Assembly: GCA_036337765.1 (NCBI GenBank)
Contig: JAYZDP010000120.1
Location: 1 to 5,345 of the forward strand
Direction: 5' to 3'
DNA from: JAYZDP01 sp036337765
Lineage (GTDB): Bacteria; Acidobacteriota; Thermoanaerobaculia; Multivoradales; Multivoraceae
Length of the DNA stretch: 5,345 nt
The number at the start of each line of letters is the position of its first letter. Within the stretch, counting starts at the first letter, position 1. Shown in pieces: positions 1 through 5,345 of the stretch. The notes beneath the pieces are model-generated. The model was given only the letters and a program-made list of their open reading frames with translations, was not told the DNA's origin and did not search any database. A program made the position numbers and the translations under genes.

Positions 1-939
1 GTGATCGCCACGCCCGGCGAGCCCTACGTTTGCATCGGGTTCCACCAGGACCTCGAGCGCGAGGTCGACGTCGAGTTCTGCCAGCGCCGCGGGCTTCCCA
101 TCGTGCGCCGCGAGACCGGCGGCGGCGCGGTCTATCTGGACCGCGACCAGCTCTTCGTGCAATGGGTCATGGCGCCCGGCAGGCTGCCCGTGCGCATCGA
201 GGGCCGCTTCGAGCTGTTCGCGCGGCCGCTGATCGCTACCTACCGGGAGTTCGGAATCGAGGCGAGCTTTCGGCCGATCAACGACATCCAGGTCGCCGGA
301 CGCAAGATCACCGGCACCGGCGCCGCCCGAATCGGCGAGGCCGAGGTCGTGGTCGGTAACTTCCTGTTCGACTTCGACAGCGGCCTGATGGCGCAGATCC
401 TGCGGGCACCGTCCGACGCGTTCCGCGATCAGGTCGACCGCAGCCTCCGCGCCTACATGACGTCGATGCGCAGAGAACTCGGCACCGCGCCGGCCCCCGA
501 CGAGGTCGCCCAGCGCTACCTCCACCACTGCGCCGATGCCCTGGGTGAAGAGCTCCGCGCCGGCGAACTGGACCCGCGCGAGATCGAGGCCATCGAGCAC
601 ACCGAGCAGCGCTTCCGTTCAGCCGAGTTCCTGCGCCAACCGGGCGGGCTGCGGCGACCGGGCGTGAAGATCCACGAGGACGTCTTCGTCGCGGAATCAG
701 TGGGCCAGTCCACAACGGGGACCCTGCGGGTTACCGCCCGGGTGCGCGAAGGGCGCATCGAGGACGTCGCGCTCGGCGAATCCTGCTCGCACGGAGAAGA
801 CACTCGAGAACTCGAAGGCGCGCTCCGCGGCGTCGAACTCAAAGCCGAACCCGTCGCGAGAGCCGTCCGCGCTCACTCCAACCTCACCGAAGTCGACGCT
901 TGGGTGCAGACCATCCTCAACCTCCAGAACACGACCTGA
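1..939 (+). CDS. slpl(AB): Lipoate-protein ligase of the sHdr type, 5' end cut by the window edge
   Basis: This enzyme activates lipoate or octanoate with ATP and attaches it to a lysine of a lipoyl-domain protein; the likely target is LbpA, encoded two genes downstream. The visible part has 312 residues. It shows the ligase signature RRETGGGAVYLD (residues 36-47), the NDIQVAGRKITGTG segment (about 94-107) whose Lys102 matches the catalytic lysine of LplA, and a C-terminal accessory domain from about residue 218 to the end. A ligase with both catalytic and accessory domains fits the sLpl(AB) type known from sHdr loci. The GTG at position 1 is probably an internal valine: LplA proteins normally have some 30-40 residues before the segment that begins here, so the true start lies upstream. 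The neighbours support a dedicated LbpA ligase rather than a housekeeping one. The family is certain from motifs; the substrate is inferred from context. Confidence 0.9.
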   Translation: MIATPGEPYVCIGFHQDLEREVDVEFCQRRGLPIVRRETGGGAVYLDRDQLFVQWVMAPGRLPVRIEGRFELFARPLIATYREFGIEASFRPINDIQVAGRKITGTGAARIGEAEVVVGNFLFDFDSGLMAQILRAPSDAFRDQVDRSLRAYMTSMRRELGTAPAPDEVAQRYLHHCADALGEELRAGELDPREIEAIEHTEQRFRSAEFLRQPGGLRRPGVKIHEDVFVAESVGQSTTGTLRVTARVREGRIEDVALGESCSHGEDTRELEGALRGVELKAEPVARAVRAHSNLTEVDAWVQTILNLQNTT

Positions 940-949
940 AGACCGAGCC

Positions 950-1336
950 ATGACCGACGACGATTTCGAAGACAAGAAAATCCTGGTCATCCAGACCCAC
1001 GGCATAGAGACGCCGCGCCGCACCTACTCACCGCTGTTCTACGCGATGGCCGCAGCCGCCATGGAGATGGATGTCACGGTCTGGTTCACCATGGACGGCA
1101 CCAGCCAGCTCAAGAAGGGCGAAGCCGAGAAGGTCCAGCTCGACCCCACGAGCGACGTCACGCTCAAGACAATGCTCGAGCAGACGCAAGAAGCCGAGGT
1201 CAAGCTGAGGGTCTGCCAGCAGAGCCTGGCGCTGTTCGACATGAGCCTGGACGATGTGATCGACGGCGTCGAGATCCTCGGAGCGACGAGCATCATCGAC
1301 CTCTCGCTCAACGCCGATCACGTGATGTACTTCTGA
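950..1336 (+). CDS. dsrE: DsrE-family sulfur carrier protein (possibly DsrE3C type)
   Basis: A small soluble protein of 128 residues of the DsrE/DsrF-like fold, expected to carry sulfane sulfur as a cysteine persulfide. The N-terminal beta strand (KKILVIQTHGIE, 9-20) and the following helix (about 28-40) fit the fold. Cys89 in LRVCQQSLALFDM is the only cysteine and sits where DsrE-like carriers have their active cysteine. The gene starts 10 nt after the ligase stop, so the two are probably co-transcribed; only a weak GAAG lies 8 nt before the ATG. Sulfur-oxidising bacteria with sHdr commonly encode a DsrE3C protein beside the cluster, together with TusA and a rhodanese; neither of those is in this window. 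A role in feeding sulfur to the sHdr complex is inferred. The exact subgroup cannot be fixed without a tree. Confidence 0.85.
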   Translation: MTDDDFEDKKILVIQTHGIETPRRTYSPLFYAMAAAAMEMDVTVWFTMDGTSQLKKGEAEKVQLDPTSDVTLKTMLEQTQEAEVKLRVCQQSLALFDMSLDDVIDGVEILGATSIIDLSLNADHVMYF

Positions 1337-1358
1337 GGGCGTCCCTTCGGGGACGGCC
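1337..1358 (+). terminator. Hairpin with cUUCGg tetraloop directly after the dsrE stop
   Basis: CGTCCC (1340-1345) and GGGACG (1350-1355) pair perfectly around a TTCG loop, giving the extra-stable C(UUCG)G tetraloop. After one G-G mismatch, GG (1337-1338) pairs with CC (1357-1358). The stem begins right at the end of dsrE. No T-run follows, so it is not a classical intrinsic terminator. It may be a weak terminator of the type proposed for GC-rich bacteria, or an element that stabilises or processes the mRNA between the ligase-dsrE pair and lbpA. The structure is seen directly; its function is inferred. Confidence 0.5.
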
Positions 1359-1377
1359 TGAGCCGCAGGGGGGCGAC

Positions 1378-1396
1378 AGGACAGAGATCGTGTCCT
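1378..1396. repeat. Short perfect inverted repeat in the lbpA upstream region
   Basis: AGGACA (1378-1383) and TGTCCT (1391-1396) form a perfect 6-bp inverted repeat around the 7-nt loop GAGATCG. It lies about 35 nt before the lbpA start, just upstream of a possible -10 element. It could be an operator for a dimeric regulator or a second leader hairpin. A 6-bp repeat can occur by chance in GC-rich DNA, so the assignment is tentative. Confidence 0.3.
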
Positions 1397-1430
1397 CCTC
1401 CCGGTAGGGCTGCTAGGATAGTCGTCGCCC
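1391..1430 (+). promoter_or_regulatory. Possible promoter of the lbpA-hdr unit, near-leaderless
   Basis: TAGGAT (1414-1419) matches the loose -10 pattern TANNNT of GC-rich bacteria. The hexamer 17 nt upstream, TGTCCT (1391-1396), is a poor match to a -35 box. A start about 7 nt after the -10 would leave only a few bases before the ATG at 1431. That would agree with the absence of a well-placed ribosome binding site there; the only candidate, AGGA at 1415-1418, is 12 nt from the ATG. This is a weak prediction from sequence pattern alone; the genes may simply be read through from upstream. Confidence 0.25.
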
Positions 1431-1901
1431 ATGTCCGAGAACCCCGAAGTCCGCGGCTGTATTCTGCCGCTGGATCTGCACTACAGCGTCGTCGATCACA
1501 CGTGGATTCGCGTGCATGACGACAAGACCGTGACCGTGGGCATGACCGACGTCGCGCAGAATCTGGCGGGCGAGCTGCTGCACGCCAAGCCGAAGAAGGT
1601 CGGTACCGTGCGCAAGAAGGGCAAGCCGCTCGCCACCGTCGAGAGCAGCAAGTGGGTCGGCCCGGTGAAGTCGCCGCTGTCGGGCGAGGTCATCGCGGTC
1701 AACGACGAGCTGGCGGGCGACGCCACCCTCGTCAACCGCAGCCCCTACAAGGCCGGGTGGATCGTGAAGATGCAGCCCACTGACCTCGACGCCGAACTCG
1801 CCGGGATGTTCACGGGTCAGGAAGCGGTCGACAAGTATCGCGAGCGCATCGAGGCCGAGGACATCAAGGCCTGCGAGCACGTCGAGGGATTCGAGATTTG
1901 A
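1431..1901 (+). CDS. lbpA: LbpA, GcvH-like lipoate-binding protein of the sHdr system
   Basis: A 156-residue protein of the GcvH fold that carries a lipoyl group. Lys74 in VESSKWVGP (70-78) is the predicted lipoylation site, in the hairpin turn typical of lipoyl domains. The preceding DVAQNLAGEL (40-49) and following SPLSGEVIAVND (81-92) are the usual strands of the H-protein fold. In sHdr-containing bacteria, LbpA replaces glycine cleavage H protein in a dedicated role: its lipoyl arm is thought to hold sulfur intermediates while the complex oxidises them. The genes either side (lipoate ligase, DsrE, HdrC1, HdrB1, HdrA), and the absence of gcvT or gcvP, support LbpA over true GcvH. The ATG at 1431 places the conserved N-terminus MSENPEVRGC correctly. 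The stop overlaps the hdrC1 start by 4 nt, suggesting coupled translation. Confidence 0.93.
   Translation: MSENPEVRGCILPLDLHYSVVDHTWIRVHDDKTVTVGMTDVAQNLAGELLHAKPKKVGTVRKKGKPLATVESSKWVGPVKSPLSGEVIAVNDELAGDATLVNRSPYKAGWIVKMQPTDLDAELAGMFTGQEAVDKYRERIEAEDIKACEHVEGFEI
1884..1889 (+). promoter_or_regulatory. Ribosome binding site supporting the TTG start of hdrC1
   Basis: GAGGGA ends 8 nt before the TTG at 1898, inside the lbpA coding end. No ATG or GTG in the hdrC1 frame lies nearby, and the TTG overlaps the lbpA stop as TTGA, so this site decides the start. Confidence 0.65.
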
Positions 1902-2617
1902 CGGCCAAGCCAGGCACGCTCGACCTCTCCGGTCGCCAGTACCGCCACATCCGGCACGACGAGAAGGAGCGCCTGTTCGACGAGGTCAAGAAGGACCTGC
2001 GCTTCGAGGAGTACCTCTACGGCTGTTACGAGTGCGGAATCTGCGTCGCGGCCTGCCCGTCCGCGCGGTTCTACGACTTCAGCCCGCGCAAGATCGCGCA
2101 GACCATGGCGCGCGAGGACGCCGATCTGTTCTACGTCATGCTGAACGACAGCATCTGGGACTGCTCCCAGTGCTTCTCGTGTGACGTCTGCCCGCGCAAG
2201 AACTCGCCGGGCGGCCTGATCACGCTGATGCGCGAGGTGGCGGTCAAGAACGGACTGGCCTCCGCGCAGGAGGCGCTCGAGGGCTACGGCCGCGTGGTCT
2301 ACAAGATCATGGCGACCGGCACGCAAGTGTCCCCCGACATGCTGCAGGCGAACGCCTTCCCCGACTGGGGGCCGCACGTGAAGGACATCTCGGAGAACCT
2401 GGAGGTCTGGCGGCGGGCGCTGCCGCCCGACACCATGCACACCACCGAGACGAGCTGGCACGTCGACGACAAGACGATCACTGAGCTCTACCTCATCTGG
2501 CACATGACCGGCGTCATGGACATGATCAAGGAGGTCGACGAGGGCCTCTTCATGATCCTGCAGGACGTCATGGAAGACCGACTCGAAGACGAAGGCTACG
2601 ACGTCAGCTTCGACTGA
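1898..2617 (+). CDS. hdrC1: sHdrC1, iron-sulfur subunit of the sHdr complex
   Basis: A 239-residue cytoplasmic electron-transfer subunit of the HdrC family that would link the HdrB1 site to HdrA. Cys43, 46, 49 and 53 (CYECGICVAACP) form a standard CX2CX2CX3CP [4Fe-4S] motif. Cys89, 92, 95 and 98 (CSQCFSCDVCPR) form the second motif, but with only two residues between its third and fourth cysteines where the family normally has three. The spacing was checked codon by codon at 2162-2191. A helical C-terminal part, rich in Met, Asp and Glu, follows to residue 239. No membrane segment is visible. The TTG start overlaps the lbpA stop by 4 nt behind a GAGGGA site. Position between lbpA and hdrB1 matches the C1-B1-A order of sHdr operons and identifies it as C1 rather than C2. 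Confidence 0.92.
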   Translation: MTAKPGTLDLSGRQYRHIRHDEKERLFDEVKKDLRFEEYLYGCYECGICVAACPSARFYDFSPRKIAQTMAREDADLFYVMLNDSIWDCSQCFSCDVCPRKNSPGGLITLMREVAVKNGLASAQEALEGYGRVVYKIMATGTQVSPDMLQANAFPDWGPHVKDISENLEVWRRALPPDTMHTTETSWHVDDKTITELYLIWHMTGVMDMIKEVDEGLFMILQDVMEDRLEDEGYDVSFD

Positions 2618-2633
2618 CCGCCGCTTGCAACCC

Positions 2634-2637
2634 GGAG
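2634..2637 (+). promoter_or_regulatory. Ribosome binding site deciding the hdrB1 start
   Basis: GGAG lies 8 nt before the TTG at 2646. The earlier in-frame TTG at 2625 has no such site upstream, so 2646 is the better start and shortens the protein by seven residues. Confidence 0.6.
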
Positions 2638-2645
2638 CAAAGACC

Positions 2646-3839
2646 TTGATCCCCCACTCCGCTCTCCTCAACAAGGCCAAGGACCGCAAGTACGAGCCGG
2701 ACCCGGCGCAGGCCCCCACCGAGGACTATCACGACATCGTCGACCAGCTCGAGAAGGAAGGTGAGTGGGAGGTCCATCGGGTTCCCGAGCCGTATGTCGA
2801 GGTCACCAACAAATTCGGGCGCAAGAAGAAGATCCCGATTCAGCAGACGTGGCATCACAAGAGCTGCGGGCAGTGCGGACACATCCCCGGCTACTCAACG
2901 TCGGTGTTCTGGCTCAATCGCAAGCTGGGGCTCGACTACAACGACCCGACGAACCAGACCTCGTGCACGGCGTGGAATTACTACGCCTCGGCGACCTCCA
3001 ACGCCGCCGCGCAGGGCGCGGTCGCGATGCGCAACTTCGCCGCCGCCAAGGAGACCGGTTATTTCCCGATCATCCACTGCGCCACCAGCTTCGGTCACTA
3101 CAAGGAGACACGTCAGCAGCTGATCCACATCCCGGAGCTGCGCCGAGATGTCCGTGATGTGCTGGCGAAGCTCGGCCGAAAGCTGGTCGTGCCCGAGGAG
3201 ATCGTGCACTACAGCGAGTGGGTGCACGCGGTACGCGACAAGATCGCCGAGCACCAGGTGGTCGACATGAGCGGGATCACGGCCACGATCCACCCGGCGT
3301 GCCACTACCACAAGCTGGTCAAGGAGGACGCGATCCACTCCCCCGATGTATACGGCGGGCAGCGCAGCTCGATCATCACATCGACGCTGATGGCACTGGG
3401 TATCGACGTGCGCGACTACTCGACATGGAACGACTGCTGCGGCTTCGGCTTCCGCCACATCCTCGTCTCTCGCGACTTCTCGCGCTCGTTCGCCGTGCAG
3501 CGCAAGATCGAGGTCATGAAGGAGGAGGCCGACCCCGACGTCCTCATCACCCACGACACCGGCTGCGTGACGACGCTCGACCAGAGCCAGTTCGCCGCCA
3601 AGGCGCACAACCGCAACGTCGGGCTGCCGGTGATGTCGGACTCGCAGCTCGCCGCGCTAGCCATGGGCGCCCACCCCTACAAGGTGCTGCAGCTGCACTG
3701 GCACAGCACCGACGTCAAGCCGCTGCTCGAGAAGCTCGGTATCGATCACGAGAAGGCATGGGCCGAGTTCGAGGAAGCGTGCAAGCGACTCGAGAGCGGC
3801 GCCGCGCAATACCTGACCTGGGAGGACTGTGATGACTGA
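2646..3839 (+). CDS. hdrB1: sHdrB1, HdrB-like catalytic subunit of the sHdr complex
   Basis: A 397-residue protein with two HdrB-like halves related to the cysteine-rich CCG domain, which in HdrB binds non-cubane [4Fe-4S] clusters that handle disulfides or sulfur substrates. The N-terminal half has Cys74, Cys77, a single Cys107 (SCTAW) where CCG is expected, and Cys145 in HCATS. The C-terminal half has Cys219 (HPACHYH), the true CCG at Cys264-Cys265, and Cys307 (TGCVTT). In both halves the last cysteine of the usual CX2C is replaced, by Ser or Thr. Thus only the C-terminal half is likely to hold a cluster close to the canonical form. The best start is the TTG at 2646, 28 nt after hdrC1; an in-frame TTG at 2625 is less likely. 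The stop overlaps hdrA by 8 nt. Numbering is from the 2646 start. Confidence 0.92.
   Translation: MIPHSALLNKAKDRKYEPDPAQAPTEDYHDIVDQLEKEGEWEVHRVPEPYVEVTNKFGRKKKIPIQQTWHHKSCGQCGHIPGYSTSVFWLNRKLGLDYNDPTNQTSCTAWNYYASATSNAAAQGAVAMRNFAAAKETGYFPIIHCATSFGHYKETRQQLIHIPELRRDVRDVLAKLGRKLVVPEEIVHYSEWVHAVRDKIAEHQVVDMSGITATIHPACHYHKLVKEDAIHSPDVYGGQRSSIITSTLMALGIDVRDYSTWNDCCGFGFRHILVSRDFSRSFAVQRKIEVMKEEADPDVLITHDTGCVTTLDQSQFAAKAHNRNVGLPVMSDSQLAALAMGAHPYKVLQLHWHSTDVKPLLEKLGIDHEKAWAEFEEACKRLESGAAQYLTWEDCDD
3820..3825 (+). promoter_or_regulatory. Ribosome binding site for hdrA
   Basis: GGGAGG lies 6 nt before the ATG at 3832, within the end of hdrB1. It is only 3 nt from the alternative GTG at 3829, so the ATG is favoured. 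Confidence 0.7.
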
Positions 3840-4893
3840 GCGCCCGATTCTCGTCGTCGGTGGCGGCCCAGCCGGTATGGAAGCCGCGCGAGGGATCGCA
3901 GAGGTCGGTTACAAGGTCGTGCTGATCGAGCAACGTGACGTGCTCGGTGGGACACCCGAGCTCGCAAACTACGCGGCGCTGACGCCCGATTTCCGCGACG
4001 CCGGTGAGGCGATGGCGGAGATGGCCGCAGCCATCCAGAACCACCCCGACGTCGACATCCGCACCGCAACGACGGTCACCAACGCGAGCGGCCAGGCGGG
4101 CGCCTTCGAGGTGACGGTGGAGAAAGACTCCGGCGAGGAGAAGCTCGACATCGGCGCCGTGGTGCTGGCGACGGGCTTCCAGCACTTCGATCCGGGCCGC
4201 GAGACCCAGCAATACGGCTACTACGAGTACGACGACGTCCTCACGCTGGTCGACCTCGAGAAGATGCTGAAGGCCGGAGAGGTCGTTCGTCCGTCCAACG
4301 GCGAACCGCCGGAACGGCTCTGCTTCATCCAGTGCGTCGGCTCTCGCGACCGCCAGATCGGCAACGAGTACTGCTCGAAGGTCTGCTGCGGCGTCGCCGC
4401 CAAGGAGTCGATCGAGGTCCGCAAGCTGCTGCCGGACTGCAAGGTCTTCATCTTCTACATCGACATGAGGATGTACGGCTACTGGGAGAACGAGATCTAC
4501 TGGCCATCCCAGGAGGAGTACAAGGTCAACTACGTCAAGGGCATCGCCACCGACATCCGCCAGAAGGACGGGCGGCTGCTCGTGCGCGGCGAGGACACGA
4601 CGATGGGTCGGCCGATGGAGGTGCCGATGGACATGGTCATCCTCTCGGTGGGTATGGAGCCGAGCGCGGGCACGCAGAAGATGGCCGCGTTGTTCGGGCT
4701 GAAGATGAACAAATACAAGTTCATCGAGACCATCGGCGGCGCGTTGAACACCGTGGCGACCAGCGTCGATGGCGTATTCGCGTGTGGCGCGTCGACCGGC
4801 CCTGCCGACCTGGAGGACTCAATCTCGTCAGCCTCCGCCGCGGCCATGAAAGCCATCGCCACGGTGCGAAAGACCGCGCTGGCAGCTGGCTAG
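3832..4893 (+). CDS. hdrA: sHdrA, FAD and iron-sulfur subunit of the sHdr complex
   Basis: A 353-residue flavoprotein of the HdrA family, expected to exchange electrons between the HdrB/HdrC clusters and an acceptor that is still debated. The N-terminus has the dinucleotide-binding motif VVGGGPAGMEAA (8-19), LIEQRDVLGG (31-40) completes the FAD site, and VVLATGFQHF (110-119) is the second conserved FAD segment. The HdrA cysteine signature is complete: Cys164, Cys168 in CFIQCVGSRD and Cys181, Cys185, Cys186 in YCSKVCC. A C-terminal FAD-contact segment, SVDGVFACGAS, lies at 311-321. The length fits the short sHdrA form, without the additional ferredoxin domains of methanogen HdrA. The start is ATG 3832 with a GGGAGG site; GTG 3829 would add one residue. 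It overlaps hdrB1 by 8 nt and is followed after 3 nt by the next gene. Confidence 0.95.
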   Translation: MTERPILVVGGGPAGMEAARGIAEVGYKVVLIEQRDVLGGTPELANYAALTPDFRDAGEAMAEMAAAIQNHPDVDIRTATTVTNASGQAGAFEVTVEKDSGEEKLDIGAVVLATGFQHFDPGRETQQYGYYEYDDVLTLVDLEKMLKAGEVVRPSNGEPPERLCFIQCVGSRDRQIGNEYCSKVCCGVAAKESIEVRKLLPDCKVFIFYIDMRMYGYWENEIYWPSQEEYKVNYVKGIATDIRQKDGRLLVRGEDTTMGRPMEVPMDMVILSVGMEPSAGTQKMAALFGLKMNKYKFIETIGGALNTVATSVDGVFACGASTGPADLEDSISSASAAAMKAIATVRKTALAAG

Positions 4894-4896
4894 TCC

Positions 4897-5345
4897 ATGG
4901 GCCAGGTCGTCGACACAGAAACGGCCAAGGAGTTCATGAAGGAGACCCTGGAACGGGTCGACCCCGACGAACTCTCGGCGATCTGCGCAGCGGTCGAAGC
5001 CAAGTCGGCCTGGTTCAGACAGACCTTCGCGCGCGACGCGCTGGCTGACCTCTCCTCCGACGACTGGGCTACCGCGCTCGCCCGCGTCTTCTCGACCCGT
5101 GGCGAGCCGCGCCAGTTGCTGGCGGCGCTCGAGCTCGCTGACGTGCGCGGTCGGGTCGACGCGTTGCTGTGGGGCCCCGGCGATGTGGCTGTCCGGTTCG
5201 AGGACTTCGCCATCAGCCTCGACGGTGTGCCGAAGAGCGTCGCCCGGGACTTCTCCAGCGAGCTATTGCACTTCACCGACCCCGAGAAGAACTGGCTGTG
5301 GACCCGCTGGATGTGGGACCCCAAGGCCAAGACCGGCGCGCTGCC
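4897..5345 (+). CDS. Conserved protein in the sHdr 'Hyp' position, 3' end beyond the window
   Basis: An open frame of 149 codons runs from the ATG at 4897 to the window edge without a stop. It begins 3 nt after the hdrA stop, so it belongs to the same unit. The translated part starts MGQVVDTETAKEFMKETL and is acidic and probably helical at first. It has a tryptophan-rich patch, WLWTRWMW (133-140), followed by DPKAKTGAL, and only one cysteine (Cys30), so no iron-sulfur site is seen so far. In sHdr operons a gene of unknown function, called hyp, lies directly after hdrA; identity with hyp is inferred from position. No strong ribosome binding site precedes the ATG, so translation may be coupled to hdrA. 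Its biochemical role is unknown. Confidence 0.8.
   Translation, partial: MGQVVDTETAKEFMKETLERVDPDELSAICAAVEAKSAWFRQTFARDALADLSSDDWATALARVFSTRGEPRQLLAALELADVRGRVDALLWGPGDVAVRFEDFAISLDGVPKSVARDFSSELLHFTDPEKNWLWTRWMWDPKAKTGAL

Noticed and set aside
1..3. GTG at position 1 as the true start of the ligase
   Set aside because: LplA-type ligases have further conserved N-terminal sequence before this segment, so the codon is probably an internal valine at the window edge.
1431..1901. Glycine cleavage H protein (GcvH) as identity of the lipoyl protein
   Set aside because: The fold is the same, but the ESSKWVGP site, dedicated ligase and surrounding hdr genes with no gcvT or gcvP favour LbpA.
1817..2719. 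Long minus-strand open frame of about 300 codons across lbpA, hdrC1 and hdrB1
   Set aside because: It lies opposite well-identified genes, has no recognisable motif, and is expected from GC-rich third positions leaving few stops on the other strand.
2895..3608. Minus-strand open frame of about 237 codons opposite hdrB1
   Set aside because: It mirrors conserved HdrB1 codons and has a biased Val/Arg/Leu-rich composition without domains.
1898..4893. Methanogen-type or sulfate-reducer heterodisulfide reductase
   Set aside because: The short HdrA without extra ferredoxin domains, the degenerate HdrB1 motifs and the linkage to lbpA, dsrE and a lipoate ligase match the sulfur-oxidising sHdr type; no mvh, frh or flox genes are seen.
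4332..5048. Plus-strand open frame overlapping hdrA and hyp in another frame
   Set aside because: Arg- and Gly-rich shadow of hdrA; hdrA and the 4897 frame explain the same bases with conserved motifs.

Overview
This GC-rich window is tightly packed and transcribed entirely from the + strand. It holds most of a sulfur-oxidising heterodisulfide-reductase-like (sHdr) operon. The order is lipoate-protein ligase (5' end cut by the window), a DsrE-family sulfur carrier, a GcvH-like lipoate-binding protein (LbpA), HdrC1, HdrB1, HdrA, and the start of a conserved protein of unknown function in the place where 'Hyp' lies in sHdr operons. The host is probably a chemotrophic bacterium that oxidises reduced or organic sulfur compounds. 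High GC, two TTG starts and a possible near-leaderless promoter would suit an actinobacterium, but the sequence alone does not fix the phylum.

Layout: positions 1-939 carry the ligase, and 950-1336 carry dsrE. Positions 1337-1430 are the only real intergenic gap. It contains a hairpin with a cUUCGg tetraloop, a second inverted repeat, and a possible -10 element just upstream of lbpA. From 1431 to the window end, lbpA, hdrC1, hdrB1, hdrA and hyp are linked by overlaps or gaps of 3-28 nt and look like one transcriptional unit.

How the genes fit together: in the known sHdr pathway (named from family knowledge), sulfur is passed by carriers such as DsrE3-type proteins, TusA and rhodaneses to the sHdr complex in the cytoplasm. 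HdrB1 and HdrC1 carry iron-sulfur clusters, HdrA carries FAD plus an iron-sulfur cluster, and the lipoyl arm of LbpA takes part in oxidising the bound sulfur to sulfite. A dedicated ligase loads LbpA. All of these parts except TusA, rhodanese, the second HdrB/HdrC set and the LipS1/LipS2 lipoyl synthase are visible here, and those could lie outside the window.

The system itself is not new. The points worth a second look are unusual cysteine patterns in HdrC1 and HdrB1, the placement of lbpA and its ligase upstream of the hdr genes, and the structured lbpA leader. No RNA genes, mobile elements, CRISPR arrays or long non-coding stretches were seen.
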